DNA from: Hymenobacter sp. BT188
GTDB lineage: Bacteria > Bacteroidota > Bacteroidia > Cytophagales > Hymenobacteraceae
Direction of reading: 5' to 3'
Assembly: GCF_014333585.1 (NCBI RefSeq)
Contig: NZ_JACSCW010000002.1
Span: 124,001 to 188,000 of the forward strand
Length of the DNA stretch: 64,000 nt
This document shows, piece by piece, positions 42,541 through 51,273 of the stretch (positions within the stretch are counted from its first letter, which is position 1; each line of letters starts with the position of its first letter). Both the position numbers and the translations under genes were made by a program. Under the pieces are notes generated by a model. It had not been told where the DNA came from and made no database searches. It saw only the letters and a program-made list of their open reading frames with translations.

Positions 42541-42670
42541 AAACAAGAGGGTGGAATGAGGTTTCTATACTACAAACGTTACGCGAGTTTCAGCTAAATG
42601 CCAATCTGGCTCCACGAATTTAAACGATTCGAGCTTTTAGGCTAAAGCAGGTAATAGTAAAGCAGTTGTC

Positions 42671-42778
42671 GAGACGCATACTCGCGTCTAATCGTTGAAT
42701 TGAAGGCAAGTGCAGCTAACAACTAGTACCGCGCCAACTTAACAACGACCGCAACGATTAGATTTGAATACGCGTCTC
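42671..42778. repeat. Palindromic repeat family B
   Basis: 27-bp arms, GAGACGCATACTCGCGTCTA plus ATCGTTG at 42671-42697 and its near-complement at 42752-42778, differ at about five positions. The total of 108 bp matches the size of family A elements, but sequence is unrelated. It is intergenic, between sixA and hflX. Confidence 0.75.
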
Positions 42779-42807
42779 TATAAGCGGCAGAGCGCTGAAT
42801 TTGCGTC

Positions 42808-42850
42808 TACAAAAAAGCCCTCCGGAACTGTTCTGGGGGGCTTTTTTGTA
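42808..42850 (-). terminator. G6C-motif terminator after hflX
   Basis: TACAAAAAAGCCC... pairs with GGGCTTTTTTGTA with one side G6C; imperfect in the middle. On the minus strand it follows the hflX stop by ~16 nt. Confidence 0.85.
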
Positions 42851-42865
42851 ATTATTGAATGCAAG

Positions 42866-44191
42866 TTACTCCTCTTCCACTACGGGTTGCTGATTGGGGT
42901 AGCGCTGATAGTGCAGCTTGGCTACATGCCGGGCCAGCAGGCTCCGCAACTCATCGATGTTGGTGCGCTCCTGAGCCGAAATAAAGATAACCGGGTCATG
43001 CATTTTGGCCATGTACGTGGCCTTCAACTGTTCCAACGACGGGCGTTCAGGAGCATCTTCGTCAGCATTCATCCCTTCAAATTGCTGCTCGGACGCGTTG
43101 CTCGTATCGGTGCTGTATTGGTCGATCTTGTTGAAGACTAGCAGCATCGGCTTGTCGGCGGCGTTGATGTCCTTGAGCGTATCATTCACCACCGCAATCT
43201 GCTCCTCGAACGACGGATGCGAAATATCGACCACGTGCACCAGCAAGTCGGCCTCCCGAATCTCATCCAACGTCGATTTAAAGCTTTCAATTAGGCGCGT
43301 AGGTAGCTTGCGGATAAATCCTACCGTGTCGGAAAGCAGAAATGGCATATTCTCCAGCACCACCTTCCGCACCGTTGAGTCGACGGTGGCGAAAAGCTTG
43401 TTTTCGGCAAACACATCGGACCGCGACAGCATATTCATGATGGTGCTTTTGCCCACGTTGGTGTAGCCCACCAGCGCCACGCGTACCACGCCCGTACGCG
43501 ACTTGCGCTGGGTGTTGCTTTGCTTGTCGAAAGTCTCCAGCTTTTCCTTCAGAAAGTCGATCCGGTCGCGCACTACGCGCCGGTCCGTTTCAATTTCAGT
43601 TTCACCCGGTCCACGCTGCGACACGCCACCACCACGCTGCTTGTCCAAGTGAGTCCAAAGACCGGTCAGACGTGGTAATAGGTACTGATACTGAGCCAAT
43701 TCAACCTGCGTGCGTGCCGTAGCCGATTTCGCCCGCCGGGCAAAAATGTCGATGATCAGCAGCGAGCGGTCCACGATTTTAACCTTCAGCTCTGCCTCCA
43801 AGTTGCGCAACTGTGATGGCGACAGCTCATCATCGAAGATGACCATGCTCGCCTTGGTATGATTAACATAAGCCTTGATTTCAGCCAGCTTGCCCTCGCC
43901 CACAAAGGTGCGGGTATCAGGCTTTTCGAGGCGCTGTACGAAGCGCTTGGTAACCTGCGCCCCCGCCGTTTCGGCCAGAAAAGCGAGTTCATCAAGGTAC
44001 TCCTGCGTAGTCGTGTCGGGTTGGCGTTTGTCGGGTACAGCTACCAGAACGGCCGTCTCGGCCACTACGGCTGTATTATAAGTGCCCGTTGCGGGGTCGC
44101 GGGTGGGCTGGTTGCTATCGGCACTATCGGTCGTGTTGTGCCGGTTGCTGGTAGTAGGATTCCAGCTATGTGAGTTTGTCTTTTTTGCCAT
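42866..44191 (-). CDS. hflX: GTPase HflX
   Basis: The 441-aa ribosome-associated GTPase has the HflX-type N-domain (RTFVGEGKLAEIKAYV), the glycine-rich RGPGETEIETDRR, P-loop VALVGYTNVGKSTIMNML, switch FATVDSTVRK, G3 SDTVGFIRKLP, and G4 VFNKID. HflX splits stalled or heat-stressed 70S ribosomes. The first ~45 residues (NSHSWNPTTSNRHNTTDSAD...) are an extra polar segment and residues ~375-395 near DASEQQFEGMNADE form an acidic insert. It stands ~65 nt from the cytochrome gene stop on the same strand. Confidence 0.95.
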   Translation of the reverse strand: MAKKTNSHSWNPTTSNRHNTTDSADSNQPTRDPATGTYNTAVVAETAVLVAVPDKRQPDTTTQEYLDELAFLAETAGAQVTKRFVQRLEKPDTRTFVGEGKLAEIKAYVNHTKASMVIFDDELSPSQLRNLEAELKVKIVDRSLLIIDIFARRAKSATARTQVELAQYQYLLPRLTGLWTHLDKQRGGGVSQRGPGETEIETDRRVVRDRIDFLKEKLETFDKQSNTQRKSRTGVVRVALVGYTNVGKSTIMNMLSRSDVFAENKLFATVDSTVRKVVLENMPFLLSDTVGFIRKLPTRLIESFKSTLDEIREADLLVHVVDISHPSFEEQIAVVNDTLKDINAADKPMLLVFNKIDQYSTDTSNASEQQFEGMNADEDAPERPSLEQLKATYMAKMHDPVIFISAQERTNIDELRSLLARHVAKLHYQRYPNQQPVVEEE

Positions 44192-44256
44192 GTCAGTAAG
44201 TATGATTTTTTAGCCGCTTCCCAGGCCGCCAAGGTGGGGCGTAGAGTGGGTGGCGG

Positions 44257-44649
44257 CTAGCGCAAGGTTAAGGAATACGCGGCTACCTGCTCAATTTCCT
44301 GTTCTGTGAGCTGGTCTTTGAACGCCGGCATTTTGCCCATGCCCTTGGTAACTATGTACACGCGCCCGTTGATGTTTAGGTTGCTTTTGGTAAGGTTGCG
44401 GGCGCCATTATTTCCCAGCTGCCCATCGGGGCCGTGGCAAACCACGCAACGCTCCGTGAAAATCGCTTGCCCTGCGGCCAGTGCATCCGTTTCCAAGGCG
44501 CCCAAAATAGCGGCCGGCGCGGCCGGATCAGGGTCGGGCAGAGGCGTGGGGGCCGACTGCACCGGATCAGCGGATTGGCAGGCCGCTACACTCAAAAAAA
44601 ATCCCCCCAGCGCCAATTGACGCATTAAATAAGCAGCAGATACTTTCAT
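44257..44649 (-). CDS. Class I c-type cytochrome, predicted lipoprotein
   Basis: From ATG 44649 the protein has 130 aa. A lipoprotein signal (LGGFFLSVAAC, Cys at ~24) leads to a Pro/Asp-rich linker and a heme-binding domain with ERCVVCHGPDG (CxxCH) and the axial Met likely in GKMPAFKDQLTEQEI. It should carry electrons in the periplasm while anchored to the membrane. The longer frame to 44946 runs antisense over the start of the next gene and is not used. No oxidase genes are nearby. Confidence 0.9.
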   Translation of the reverse strand: MKVSAAYLMRQLALGGFFLSVAACQSADPVQSAPTPLPDPDPAAPAAILGALETDALAAGQAIFTERCVVCHGPDGQLGNNGARNLTKSNLNINGRVYIVTKGMGKMPAFKDQLTEQEIEQVAAYSLTLR

Positions 44650-44730
44650 TTCTTGACCTATAACACACAAACGCGGCGCAAAGTACCATCTGTAATGTGC
44701 TTGCGCGCAATCTTTTCGGGTAAGGCCTTC

Positions 44731-44738
44731 TACCTTTG
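44731..44738 (+). promoter_or_regulatory. -7 promoter element for the glycosyltransferase gene
   Basis: TACCTTTG, exact -7 consensus, with only ~20 nt to the ATG at 44759, implying a very short leader. A -33 box is not clear (TTTTC at 44713). Confidence 0.5.
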
Positions 44739-44758
44739 CGCCAAATTTTGCTTGCCTG

Positions 44759-45880
44759 ATGCGCGTTGCTATCGTTATTAATACCTCCTGGAATATCTGG
44801 AATTTTCGCCGCAGTCTGGTGAAAGCGCTGCAGGCCGCCGGCCACGAAGTGCTGGCTGTAGCGCCCCCCGATGAATATTCAGCCCGCCTTGAAACAGAAT
44901 TAGGCTGCCGATTTGTGCCCATCCGCATGGAAAACAAGGGCACCAATCCGGTGAAAGATGCCCAACTGACACGGCGATTCTACAAACTCTACCGTCGCGA
45001 GCGGCCCGATATAGTGCTGCACTACACTATCAAGCCCAACATTTACGGTACGCTGGCCGCCAAAATGGCTGGTATTCCGAGCGTGAATAATGTGTCGGGG
45101 CTGGGTACCGTATTTATCATCCGCAATATGGTGAGCCGAGTGGCGCTGGGCCTGTATCGGTTTGCGTTTCGGTTTCCGCAGCGAGTATTTTTCCAGAACA
45201 ACGATGACCGTCAGCTTTTTCTTCAGCACGGCCTAGTGCAGTCTCATATAACGGACCTGCTGCCCGGCTCCGGCGTGGATATTCAGCGCTTCCAGCCGGC
45301 CGCCGAGTTTAGCCGGCAGCAGCCATTTACTTTCCTGATGGTAGCCCGTGTGCTGTACGAGAAAGGTGTGGAAGAGTATTTTGAGGCGGCCCGTCTGGTC
45401 CGCACCGCAGTGCCTGGCACCCGCGTGCAGCTGCTCGGCGGCGTAGATGAGTCGGGAAATATTGGGGTGAAGCGCACAGTACTTGACGAATGGCTCCGTG
45501 CCGGCCACATTGAGTATCTGGGCACTTCCGATAATGTGGCCGAACACTTGGCGCAGGCCGATGCAGTAGTGCTGCCCTCGTACCGCGAAGGCACGCCCAA
45601 AACCTTGTTGGAAGCTGCGGCCATGGCTAAGCCCATCGTTACTACCGACGTGCCCGGCTGCCGCGAAACCGTAGAAAACGGCGTCAATGGCCTGCTCTGC
45701 CAAGTGCGTGACGCCCCCGATCTGGCTGCCAAGATGCTTCAGATTCTGCGCCTCAGCGACGTTGAATTAGCGACTATGGGCCGCGCCAGCCGCCAGTTGG
45801 CTGAGCAGAAGTTTGATGAACAGCTGGTGTTAAATAAATACCTGCGCGTGGTGGCCGAAGTAGATAAACAACGCAGGTAA
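44759..45880 (+). CDS. Family 4 glycosyltransferase
   Basis: The 373-aa GT-B enzyme starts MRVAIVINTSWNIWNFRRSL, shows HYTIKPNIYGTLAAKMAG and NNVSGLGTVF in the acceptor half and FLMVARVLYEKGVEEYFEAA then VLPSYREGTPKTLLEAAAMA (the E(x7)E nucleotide-sugar motif) in the donor half. It resembles polysaccharide/O-antigen glycosyltransferases of the PglA/WcaL type. The next gene is rfbC, 66 nt on, so the two probably serve surface polysaccharide assembly, though no other rml genes are here. Confidence 0.9.
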   Translation: MRVAIVINTSWNIWNFRRSLVKALQAAGHEVLAVAPPDEYSARLETELGCRFVPIRMENKGTNPVKDAQLTRRFYKLYRRERPDIVLHYTIKPNIYGTLAAKMAGIPSVNNVSGLGTVFIIRNMVSRVALGLYRFAFRFPQRVFFQNNDDRQLFLQHGLVQSHITDLLPGSGVDIQRFQPAAEFSRQQPFTFLMVARVLYEKGVEEYFEAARLVRTAVPGTRVQLLGGVDESGNIGVKRTVLDEWLRAGHIEYLGTSDNVAEHLAQADAVVLPSYREGTPKTLLEAAAMAKPIVTTDVPGCRETVENGVNGLLCQVRDAPDLAAKMLQILRLSDVELATMGRASRQLAEQKFDEQLVLNKYLRVVAEVDKQRR

Positions 45881-45946
45881 GCTGCGCGGTGTGGTTAACT
45901 TGTCGCCGAATAGTCTTTAAGTTTAGAATTGGATTAACTAGAACAA

Positions 45947-46489
45947 ATGGAAATTAAGGAGCACTCTATCAGCGGGGTTTTTGAATTTACGCCGCGCGTA
46001 TTTACCGATGCCCGGGGGGCTTTTTTTGAGTCGTTCAGCGCTCGGCAGCTAGCTACGGTTGGCATTACCGATGAGTGGGTGCAGGATAACCAGTCGTCCT
46101 CGGCGCGTGGGGTATTGCGGGGCCTGCATTTTCAGAAGCCACCTTATGCCCAAGCCAAACTAGTGCGCGTAGCCGCCGGCCGCGCCCTCGATATTATCGT
46201 GGATATCCGACCCGAGTCGACTACTTATGGTCAGCATGTGAGCGTAGAACTGGACGACCAGCGCTGCAATGTGCTCTATGTGCCGATTGGCTTTGCTCAT
46301 GGCTTTGTGGCGCTCGAAGACAACACGCTGTTTCTGTATAAATGCTCTAACTACTACCACCCCGGCTCCGAGGGTGGAATGCACTGGAACGACCCGACGC
46401 TGAATATTAATTGGCAGGTAACCGACCCCAATGTGTCGGATAAAGACCAAGTGCTGCCGTTCTTCGCTGACTTCAAGAGCCCATTTTAG
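45947..46489 (+). CDS. rfbC: dTDP-4-dehydrorhamnose 3,5-epimerase
   Basis: The 180-aa cupin enzyme epimerises dTDP-4-keto-6-deoxyglucose toward dTDP-L-rhamnose. Family motifs: FTPRVFTDARGAFFESFSA, QDNQSSSARGVLRGLHFQ (catalytic His in GLHF), KLVRVAAGRALDIIVDIR, and VPIGFAHGFVALED. A GGGGGGCTTTTTTT motif at 46014 encodes the conserved RGAFFE turn. The other rhamnose genes (rfbA, B, D) are not in the window. A family A palindrome follows the gene. Confidence 0.95.
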   Translation: MEIKEHSISGVFEFTPRVFTDARGAFFESFSARQLATVGITDEWVQDNQSSSARGVLRGLHFQKPPYAQAKLVRVAAGRALDIIVDIRPESTTYGQHVSVELDDQRCNVLYVPIGFAHGFVALEDNTLFLYKCSNYYHPGSEGGMHWNDPTLNINWQVTDPNVSDKDQVLPFFADFKSPF

Positions 46490-46525
46490 AAGTAAGAATC
46501 CCAAATCGGCTAGTTGATTATTAGC

Positions 46526-46625
46526 CGGTCATGCCGAGGCGGCGCCGAAGCATCGCGCGTGCTGACGTTGGGTTACGAATCCAGCTAAACACGCAAGATG
46601 CTTCGGCTTCGCCTCGGCATGACCG
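46526..46625. repeat. Palindromic repeat family A, divergent copy 3
   Basis: A 100-bp palindrome with arms CGGTCATGCCGAGGC and complement; inner CCGAAGCAT / ATGCTTCGG and GCGTGCTGACGTTG...AGCTAAACACGC match the family A core though the outer arms differ. It lies between convergent rfbC and murF and may terminate both. Confidence 0.85.
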
Positions 46626-46652
46626 CCTTTTTGTTATTCAGCCTGATCAGAC

Positions 46653-47948
46653 TTACAGTAGCTCCACCAGCGTTTCCAGCCCCATTCCTCTGGAGCCCTT
46701 TACCAGAATCTGGGAGCCGACCGGGGGGCTTTTTTGCAGCCACGCGGCGGCTTCCGCTTTAGTGGTGAAATAGTAAGCTGCGCCATATGTTGCGGCGGCG
46801 ACGTTCATTTCCGGGCCGATCAGCACCACCGTATCGAACGGCAAATCGGCTAGCAGGTGGCCTAGCTCCGCATGTTCGCGCTTGCTTTCGTCGCCCAACT
46901 CAAACATATCACCCAGAATAGCCATTTTTTGCCCCCCACTAGGCCGGGCGGCAAAGCTGCTAATAGCAGCCGCCATCGACGACGGATTGGCATTGTAAGC
47001 GTCCAGAATGATCTCGTTGTGAGCGGTGCGCACCAACTGTGAGCGGTTATTAGTGGGCGCATAGCTAGCCAGCGCTTCGGCTATGTCGGCGGCAGGTACG
47101 CCAAAGAAGCCCCCCACCGCTGCGGCCGCCGCCAAATTGGGGAAGTTATAGCCGCCAGTGATCTGCGCCTCCACCGTAGTTCCATCAAACAGCCGAATAA
47201 CCACCTGTGGATCGGTGCTTACCAACTCGGCCGGATAGGTGTCGGTGGGGCCGGGGTAGGTAACCATGTGGCTGATATTGGCCGCTAGCCCCGGCAGCTT
47301 GGGGTCAGCGGTATTTATAAAGGCCGTGCCGCCCGTCGAAGCCAGAAACGCAAACAGCTCGCCTTTGCCTTTGGCCACGCCTTCCTCGCCCCCAAACCCT
47401 TCCAGATGCGCTTTGCCAATGTTGGTAATCATGCCGTGGGTAGGCTCGGCTAACTCGCTCAACATTGCAATTTCACCTTGGTGGTTGGCTCCCATTTCCA
47501 CGATAGCCAGCTCATGCTCTGGCCGAATGCTGAGCAAAGTAAGCGGGACTCCGATGTGATTGTTGAGGTTGCCCCGTGTGTACTGCACCCGATAGCGCTT
47601 GCTTAATACGCTGTTAATAAGCTCTTTGGTAGTAGTTTTGCCATTGGAGCCCGTGATAGCCAGCACCGGAATACTTAGCTGTCGCCGGTGGTGCTGGGCC
47701 AGCTGCTGAAGCGCCTCCAGTGGGTCAGCGGCATACGTGTAGCGGTCAGGATCGGTGGCAACTAAGTCGGCATCATCAACCACAGCGTAGCGGGCGCCTT
47801 TGGCCAGGGCCTGGGGGGCAAAATCGCGGCCTCGGAAAGTTGGTCCGTTCAGGGCAAAAAACAGGGTGCCCTCCTGCGCCTGCCGCGAGTCGGTGCTGAC
47901 GGCCGCGCACTGCTGAAACCGGGTGTAAAGGGCCGCTATATTTTTCAT
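46653..47948 (-). CDS. murF: UDP-N-acetylmuramoyl-tripeptide--D-alanyl-D-alanine ligase
   Basis: The 431-aa Mur ligase adds D-Ala-D-Ala to the peptidoglycan precursor in the cytoplasm. Visible are DSRQAQEGTLFFAL (N-terminal UDP-binding domain), the ATP loop LAITGSNGKTTTKEL near residue 97, NNHIGVPLTLL, EMGANHQGEI and the C-terminal DAYNANPSSM and GDMFELG. It stands alone, not in the usual dcw cluster. Four G6C motifs occur inside (46723, 46931, 47109, 47813). Confidence 0.96.
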   Translation of the reverse strand: MKNIAALYTRFQQCAAVSTDSRQAQEGTLFFALNGPTFRGRDFAPQALAKGARYAVVDDADLVATDPDRYTYAADPLEALQQLAQHHRRQLSIPVLAITGSNGKTTTKELINSVLSKRYRVQYTRGNLNNHIGVPLTLLSIRPEHELAIVEMGANHQGEIAMLSELAEPTHGMITNIGKAHLEGFGGEEGVAKGKGELFAFLASTGGTAFINTADPKLPGLAANISHMVTYPGPTDTYPAELVSTDPQVVIRLFDGTTVEAQITGGYNFPNLAAAAAVGGFFGVPAADIAEALASYAPTNNRSQLVRTAHNEIILDAYNANPSSMAAAISSFAARPSGGQKMAILGDMFELGDESKREHAELGHLLADLPFDTVVLIGPEMNVAAATYGAAYYFTTKAEAAAWLQKSPPVGSQILVKGSRGMGLETLVELL

Positions 47949-48004
47949 GGGCGTTGTTAGAACTTGGGGACTAAATCTGGGTTCTTAATCGTTACTTGTC
48001 CAGT

Positions 48005-50302
48005 ATGCTGCTACCTGTTCGCTCCCGCTGGTTTCTTGCGCTATTCTTATTGCTCCCGGCGTTGCGAGCGTCGGCTCAATCGGGGGTGCCGTTTGGGTTT
48101 GAGCAGCGGGCGGTGGCAAAAGTAACGCACGGCTCCCAGACGCTGGCTAACCCATGGGTTGGGGGGCTAAATTCGCCCCAGTTCTCCGCTATCGACCTGA
48201 ATAACGACGGCCAATCGGACCTGTACATCTTCGATCGGCAAGCCAGCCGCTCGCTTACTTACCTCAACGTAGCAGCTCCTGGTGGTGGACGCGCCTGGCA
48301 ATACGCTCCCGAGTACGAAGCATTATTCCCCGCAGATTTGCTCAATTGGGTACTTCTGCGCGACTACGATTGCGACAACCGCCCCGACATTTTCACCTTT
48401 GCCAACGGCGGCGACATCCGCGTATTCCGCAACGTAGCTGGCGCGTCAGGTAGGCCCTCATTTGAACTGGTCAGCAATCAGCTTGCCTTTTTTAATAACG
48501 CCACCAACAACGGCAACATCGTGACGGGGGGCTCCAATCTGCCTGCTATTCAGGATATAAACGGCGACGGGCGGCTGGATATTCTCAGCTTCGACTTTGG
48601 CAGCAGCACCCGCGTAGAACTGTATCTGAACACGGCCGCCGGCACCTGTGGCAATTTGCAATTCCGGCAGGAGGCCAGCCGTTGGGGTAACTTTTCGGTG
48701 TGTCTGCCGGGGTGCAGTACGTTTGCGTTCGGCAACGAAGCCTGCGCGGGGGGCAAGCCTACCCACACCACAGGCTCCAACCTGCTGACGCTGGACCTCG
48801 ATGGCGACGGCGACCAGGATATTCTGACTTCTCGCGATGCCTGTCCCGAGCTGGTCAGCCTGACCAACCAGGGCACGGCCGCAGTGGCTAACATGACCAG
48901 TGCCAGCCTCAACACCAATTTCCCTTCGACAGCCGCTCCTGTGCGGGTAATCAACTTTCCCGCTGCTTTTTACCTGGATGTGACCTTCGATGGCCGTCCT
49001 GATTTAATTGCCGCTCCGGCCCTTTTTGATAACCACGACCAGGTGAGCACAACGCAATCGGTGCGGCTGTATGAGAACAGCAGCGCCAGCGCTGTGCCCA
49101 GCTTTACGCTACGCCAGCCCGATTTTTTGCAGGCAGACATGGTGGACGTGAGCGAAGCCGCAACTCCCGCTTTCGGCGACCTTAGCGGCGACGGCCTGAC
49201 GGATATGCTGGTAGCTGGCACCGAACGGCGCGCCGCGGGCTATGCTGCTTATATGCACTACTACCGCAACATTGGCACCGCTACGGAGCCCAATTTTCAG
49301 CGTGTCAGCGACGATTATCTGGCGCTGGGGGGCAAAAAGTATACGGGTATCAAGCCCGTACTAGTCGACCTAAACCGCGATGGCGCCTTGGATATGGCCT
49401 TTTCGGCTACTAGCGGAAATACCAGCCAAGTGTTCTATGTGCTCAATCAGGCGGCGGTCGGGCAGCCCGCCGCTTTCGATATAAATCAAGCCACAGCCAT
49501 AGCCAATCTGCCCAACCGCGCCCATGATGCGCCCTGCTTCACCGACGTAGACGGCGACAGCAACCTTGACTTGCTGATCGGTACCAACGTCAACACTTCT
49601 ACTTCAGGCTCGGCGCGCTATGGTATTCAGTATTATCGTCACAACGGTAGCGCGGCGCTGGCTCAGGCCTACACACTGAGCACGGCTACTTTTGGCCAAA
49701 TTCAGAGTACGGCTGGCAACCTGCACCCAACCGTCGCGGACTTCGACGGCGACGGAAAGCCTGATCTACTGACTGCCGATGCCAGCGGTGAGCTGCGCTT
49801 TTACGCCGATTTCCGAGCTCAACTTCTCCCGCCCACCACTCCATTTGTTGGCCGGGCTGATATCCTGTACAATGGGCTGCTCAATGCGTATCGGCCAGCT
49901 CAGCTGGGGGTTCAGCGGAGCGCGGAAGGCAAAAACCGTGTGGCACCCGTCGCTGCTGATCTGAACGGCGACGGTGCTCCTGAGCTTCTGGTAGGAATGG
50001 AGGCTGGCGGCATAACTGCTTTTGCCGCTCGCGGCCGCGTGCTCAGCACTAATCCGGCTGCCGAAGCGGCGCTGGAGCTTCGTCTGTTTCCCAATCCGGC
50101 TGCCGGCACTACTAGCCTCGAAGCTGCCCAACCCGTTCGCCTAACAGTATTTGACCTCACGGGTCGCCGCATCCGTACCGTTGCCGAGCCCGCTCGCCGC
50201 CATACCTTCGACCTTACCAATCTAGCTGCTGGGGTGTACTTGGTGCGCGCCGAAAGTATGAACGGCGAAATGGCTGCCGTCCGGCGGCTTTTAGTTCGTT
50301 GA
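48005..50302 (+). CDS. FG-GAP/VCBS-repeat secreted protein with T9SS type A sorting domain
   Basis: Starting at ATG 48005 (765 aa) there is a signal peptide (WFLALFLLLPALRASAQ), then repeated calcium-binding-like FG-GAP/VCBS units: SAIDLNNDGQSDLYIFD, DYDCDNRPDIFTF, DINGDGRLDILSFD, DLDGDGDQDILT, DLSGDGLTDMLVAG, DFDGDGKPDLLTAD and DLNGDGAPELLVG, suggesting a beta-propeller with Ca2+ loops. The last ~75 residues are a T9SS sorting domain (LFPNPAAGTTSLEA...GVYLVRAES...RLLVR). Predicted cell-surface or secreted protein; ligand unknown. The frame could open 9 nt earlier at TTG 47996. Confidence 0.92.
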   Translation: MLLPVRSRWFLALFLLLPALRASAQSGVPFGFEQRAVAKVTHGSQTLANPWVGGLNSPQFSAIDLNNDGQSDLYIFDRQASRSLTYLNVAAPGGGRAWQYAPEYEALFPADLLNWVLLRDYDCDNRPDIFTFANGGDIRVFRNVAGASGRPSFELVSNQLAFFNNATNNGNIVTGGSNLPAIQDINGDGRLDILSFDFGSSTRVELYLNTAAGTCGNLQFRQEASRWGNFSVCLPGCSTFAFGNEACAGGKPTHTTGSNLLTLDLDGDGDQDILTSRDACPELVSLTNQGTAAVANMTSASLNTNFPSTAAPVRVINFPAAFYLDVTFDGRPDLIAAPALFDNHDQVSTTQSVRLYENSSASAVPSFTLRQPDFLQADMVDVSEAATPAFGDLSGDGLTDMLVAGTERRAAGYAAYMHYYRNIGTATEPNFQRVSDDYLALGGKKYTGIKPVLVDLNRDGALDMAFSATSGNTSQVFYVLNQAAVGQPAAFDINQATAIANLPNRAHDAPCFTDVDGDSNLDLLIGTNVNTSTSGSARYGIQYYRHNGSAALAQAYTLSTATFGQIQSTAGNLHPTVADFDGDGKPDLLTADASGELRFYADFRAQLLPPTTPFVGRADILYNGLLNAYRPAQLGVQRSAEGKNRVAPVAADLNGDGAPELLVGMEAGGITAFAARGRVLSTNPAAEAALELRLFPNPAAGTTSLEAAQPVRLTVFDLTGRRIRTVAEPARRHTFDLTNLAAGVYLVRAESMNGEMAAVRRLLVR

Positions 50303-50303
50303 T

Positions 50304-50350
50304 AAAAAAGCCCCCCAGCGTTGCCTAATTGGCTGCTGGGGGGCTTTTTT
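50304..50350. terminator. G6C-motif terminator between convergent genes
   Basis: AAAAAAGCCCCCCAGC / GCTGGGGGGCTTTTTT, a perfect 16-bp stem starting 2 nt after the stop of the FG-GAP gene. Confidence 0.95.
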
Positions 50351-50360
50351 GAGCCTAAGG

Positions 50361-51158
50361 TTACTTGACCGCCACTGGCTGACCGATCATAAATTCATCG
50401 GCGTCGAGTAAGGCCGGGAAACGCTCCCGGAAAGCTTCCAGATCTTTCCGACGCAGGGTGCGGGTAATGCCGGTTTCCTGGTTGCCCACTTCTACCAGAT
50501 ATTCGCCGCACATATCAATCAAGGCAGAGTCGCCGGCGTAAGCGTGGTCGTTGCCATCGGTGCCAACCCGGTTTACACCCATGGTATACGCCACGTTTTC
50601 AATGGCCCGGGCGCGCAACAAAGTAGTCCAAGCCATCCGACGGACTGCTGGCCAGTTGGCTACATACAGCAGCAAATCGTAAGGGGCTGCGGCCGGGTTC
50701 CGGCTCCAGACGGGAAAGCGCAAATCGTAGCACACCAGGGGGCAAATCCGCCAGCCGCGCCACTCTTCTACCAGCAGCGTGTTGCCAGCGGTGTACACGT
50801 TGTGCTCACCCGCCATCCGAAACAAATGCCGCTTATCGTAGTGGCTAAGGGTTCCGTCGGGCCGCGCCCAGATCAGCCGGTTATAATACTGGCCGTCTTC
50901 GCGGATAATAAGGCTACCCGTCACCACGGCGTTTCGGCTTTCGGCGGCGGCCAAAAGCCACGCGACACTGGGCCCATCCATAGTCTCAGCCAACTCAGCG
51001 GCTTTCATGGAAAAGCCCGTCGTGAACATCTCCGGCAGCACAATCAGATCAGTGGCTACCGGTAAATCCTGAATATAGCGCAGCAGCCCGCTTCTATTCG
51101 CTTCTGGATCATGCCATTGCAAGCTGGCTTGTATGAAGGAAACCGTTAGATCAGCCAC
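50361..51158 (-). CDS. Omega-amidase / nitrilase-superfamily amidohydrolase
   Basis: The 265-aa protein shows the Glu-Lys-Cys triad: Glu43 in IVLPEMFTTGF, Lys in SHYDKRHLF and Cys in LVCYDLRFPVW. It fits the YafV/Nit2 group, which hydrolyses 2-oxoglutaramate and 2-oxosuccinamate. The next gene on the same strand is a methionine aminotransferase; glutamine-dependent transamination of 4-methylthio-2-oxobutyrate yields 2-oxoglutaramate, which this enzyme would clear, pulling the reaction toward methionine. The gap to that gene is ~115 nt of AT-rich DNA. Confidence 0.88.
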   Translation of the reverse strand: MADLTVSFIQASLQWHDPEANRSGLLRYIQDLPVATDLIVLPEMFTTGFSMKAAELAETMDGPSVAWLLAAAESRNAVVTGSLIIREDGQYYNRLIWARPDGTLSHYDKRHLFRMAGEHNVYTAGNTLLVEEWRGWRICPLVCYDLRFPVWSRNPAAAPYDLLLYVANWPAVRRMAWTTLLRARAIENVAYTMGVNRVGTDGNDHAYAGDSALIDMCGEYLVEVGNQETGITRTLRRKDLEAFRERFPALLDADEFMIGQPVAVK

Positions 51159-51273
51159 GGGAAGAGGAACGTAAATTGGTAGGTATAATAACGTAAAATC
51201 GCCGCTTAAGTACGCACCAATATCGTGCCTTTTATAATGATGTATATATATTTTTAAATTATTTAATGATGCC

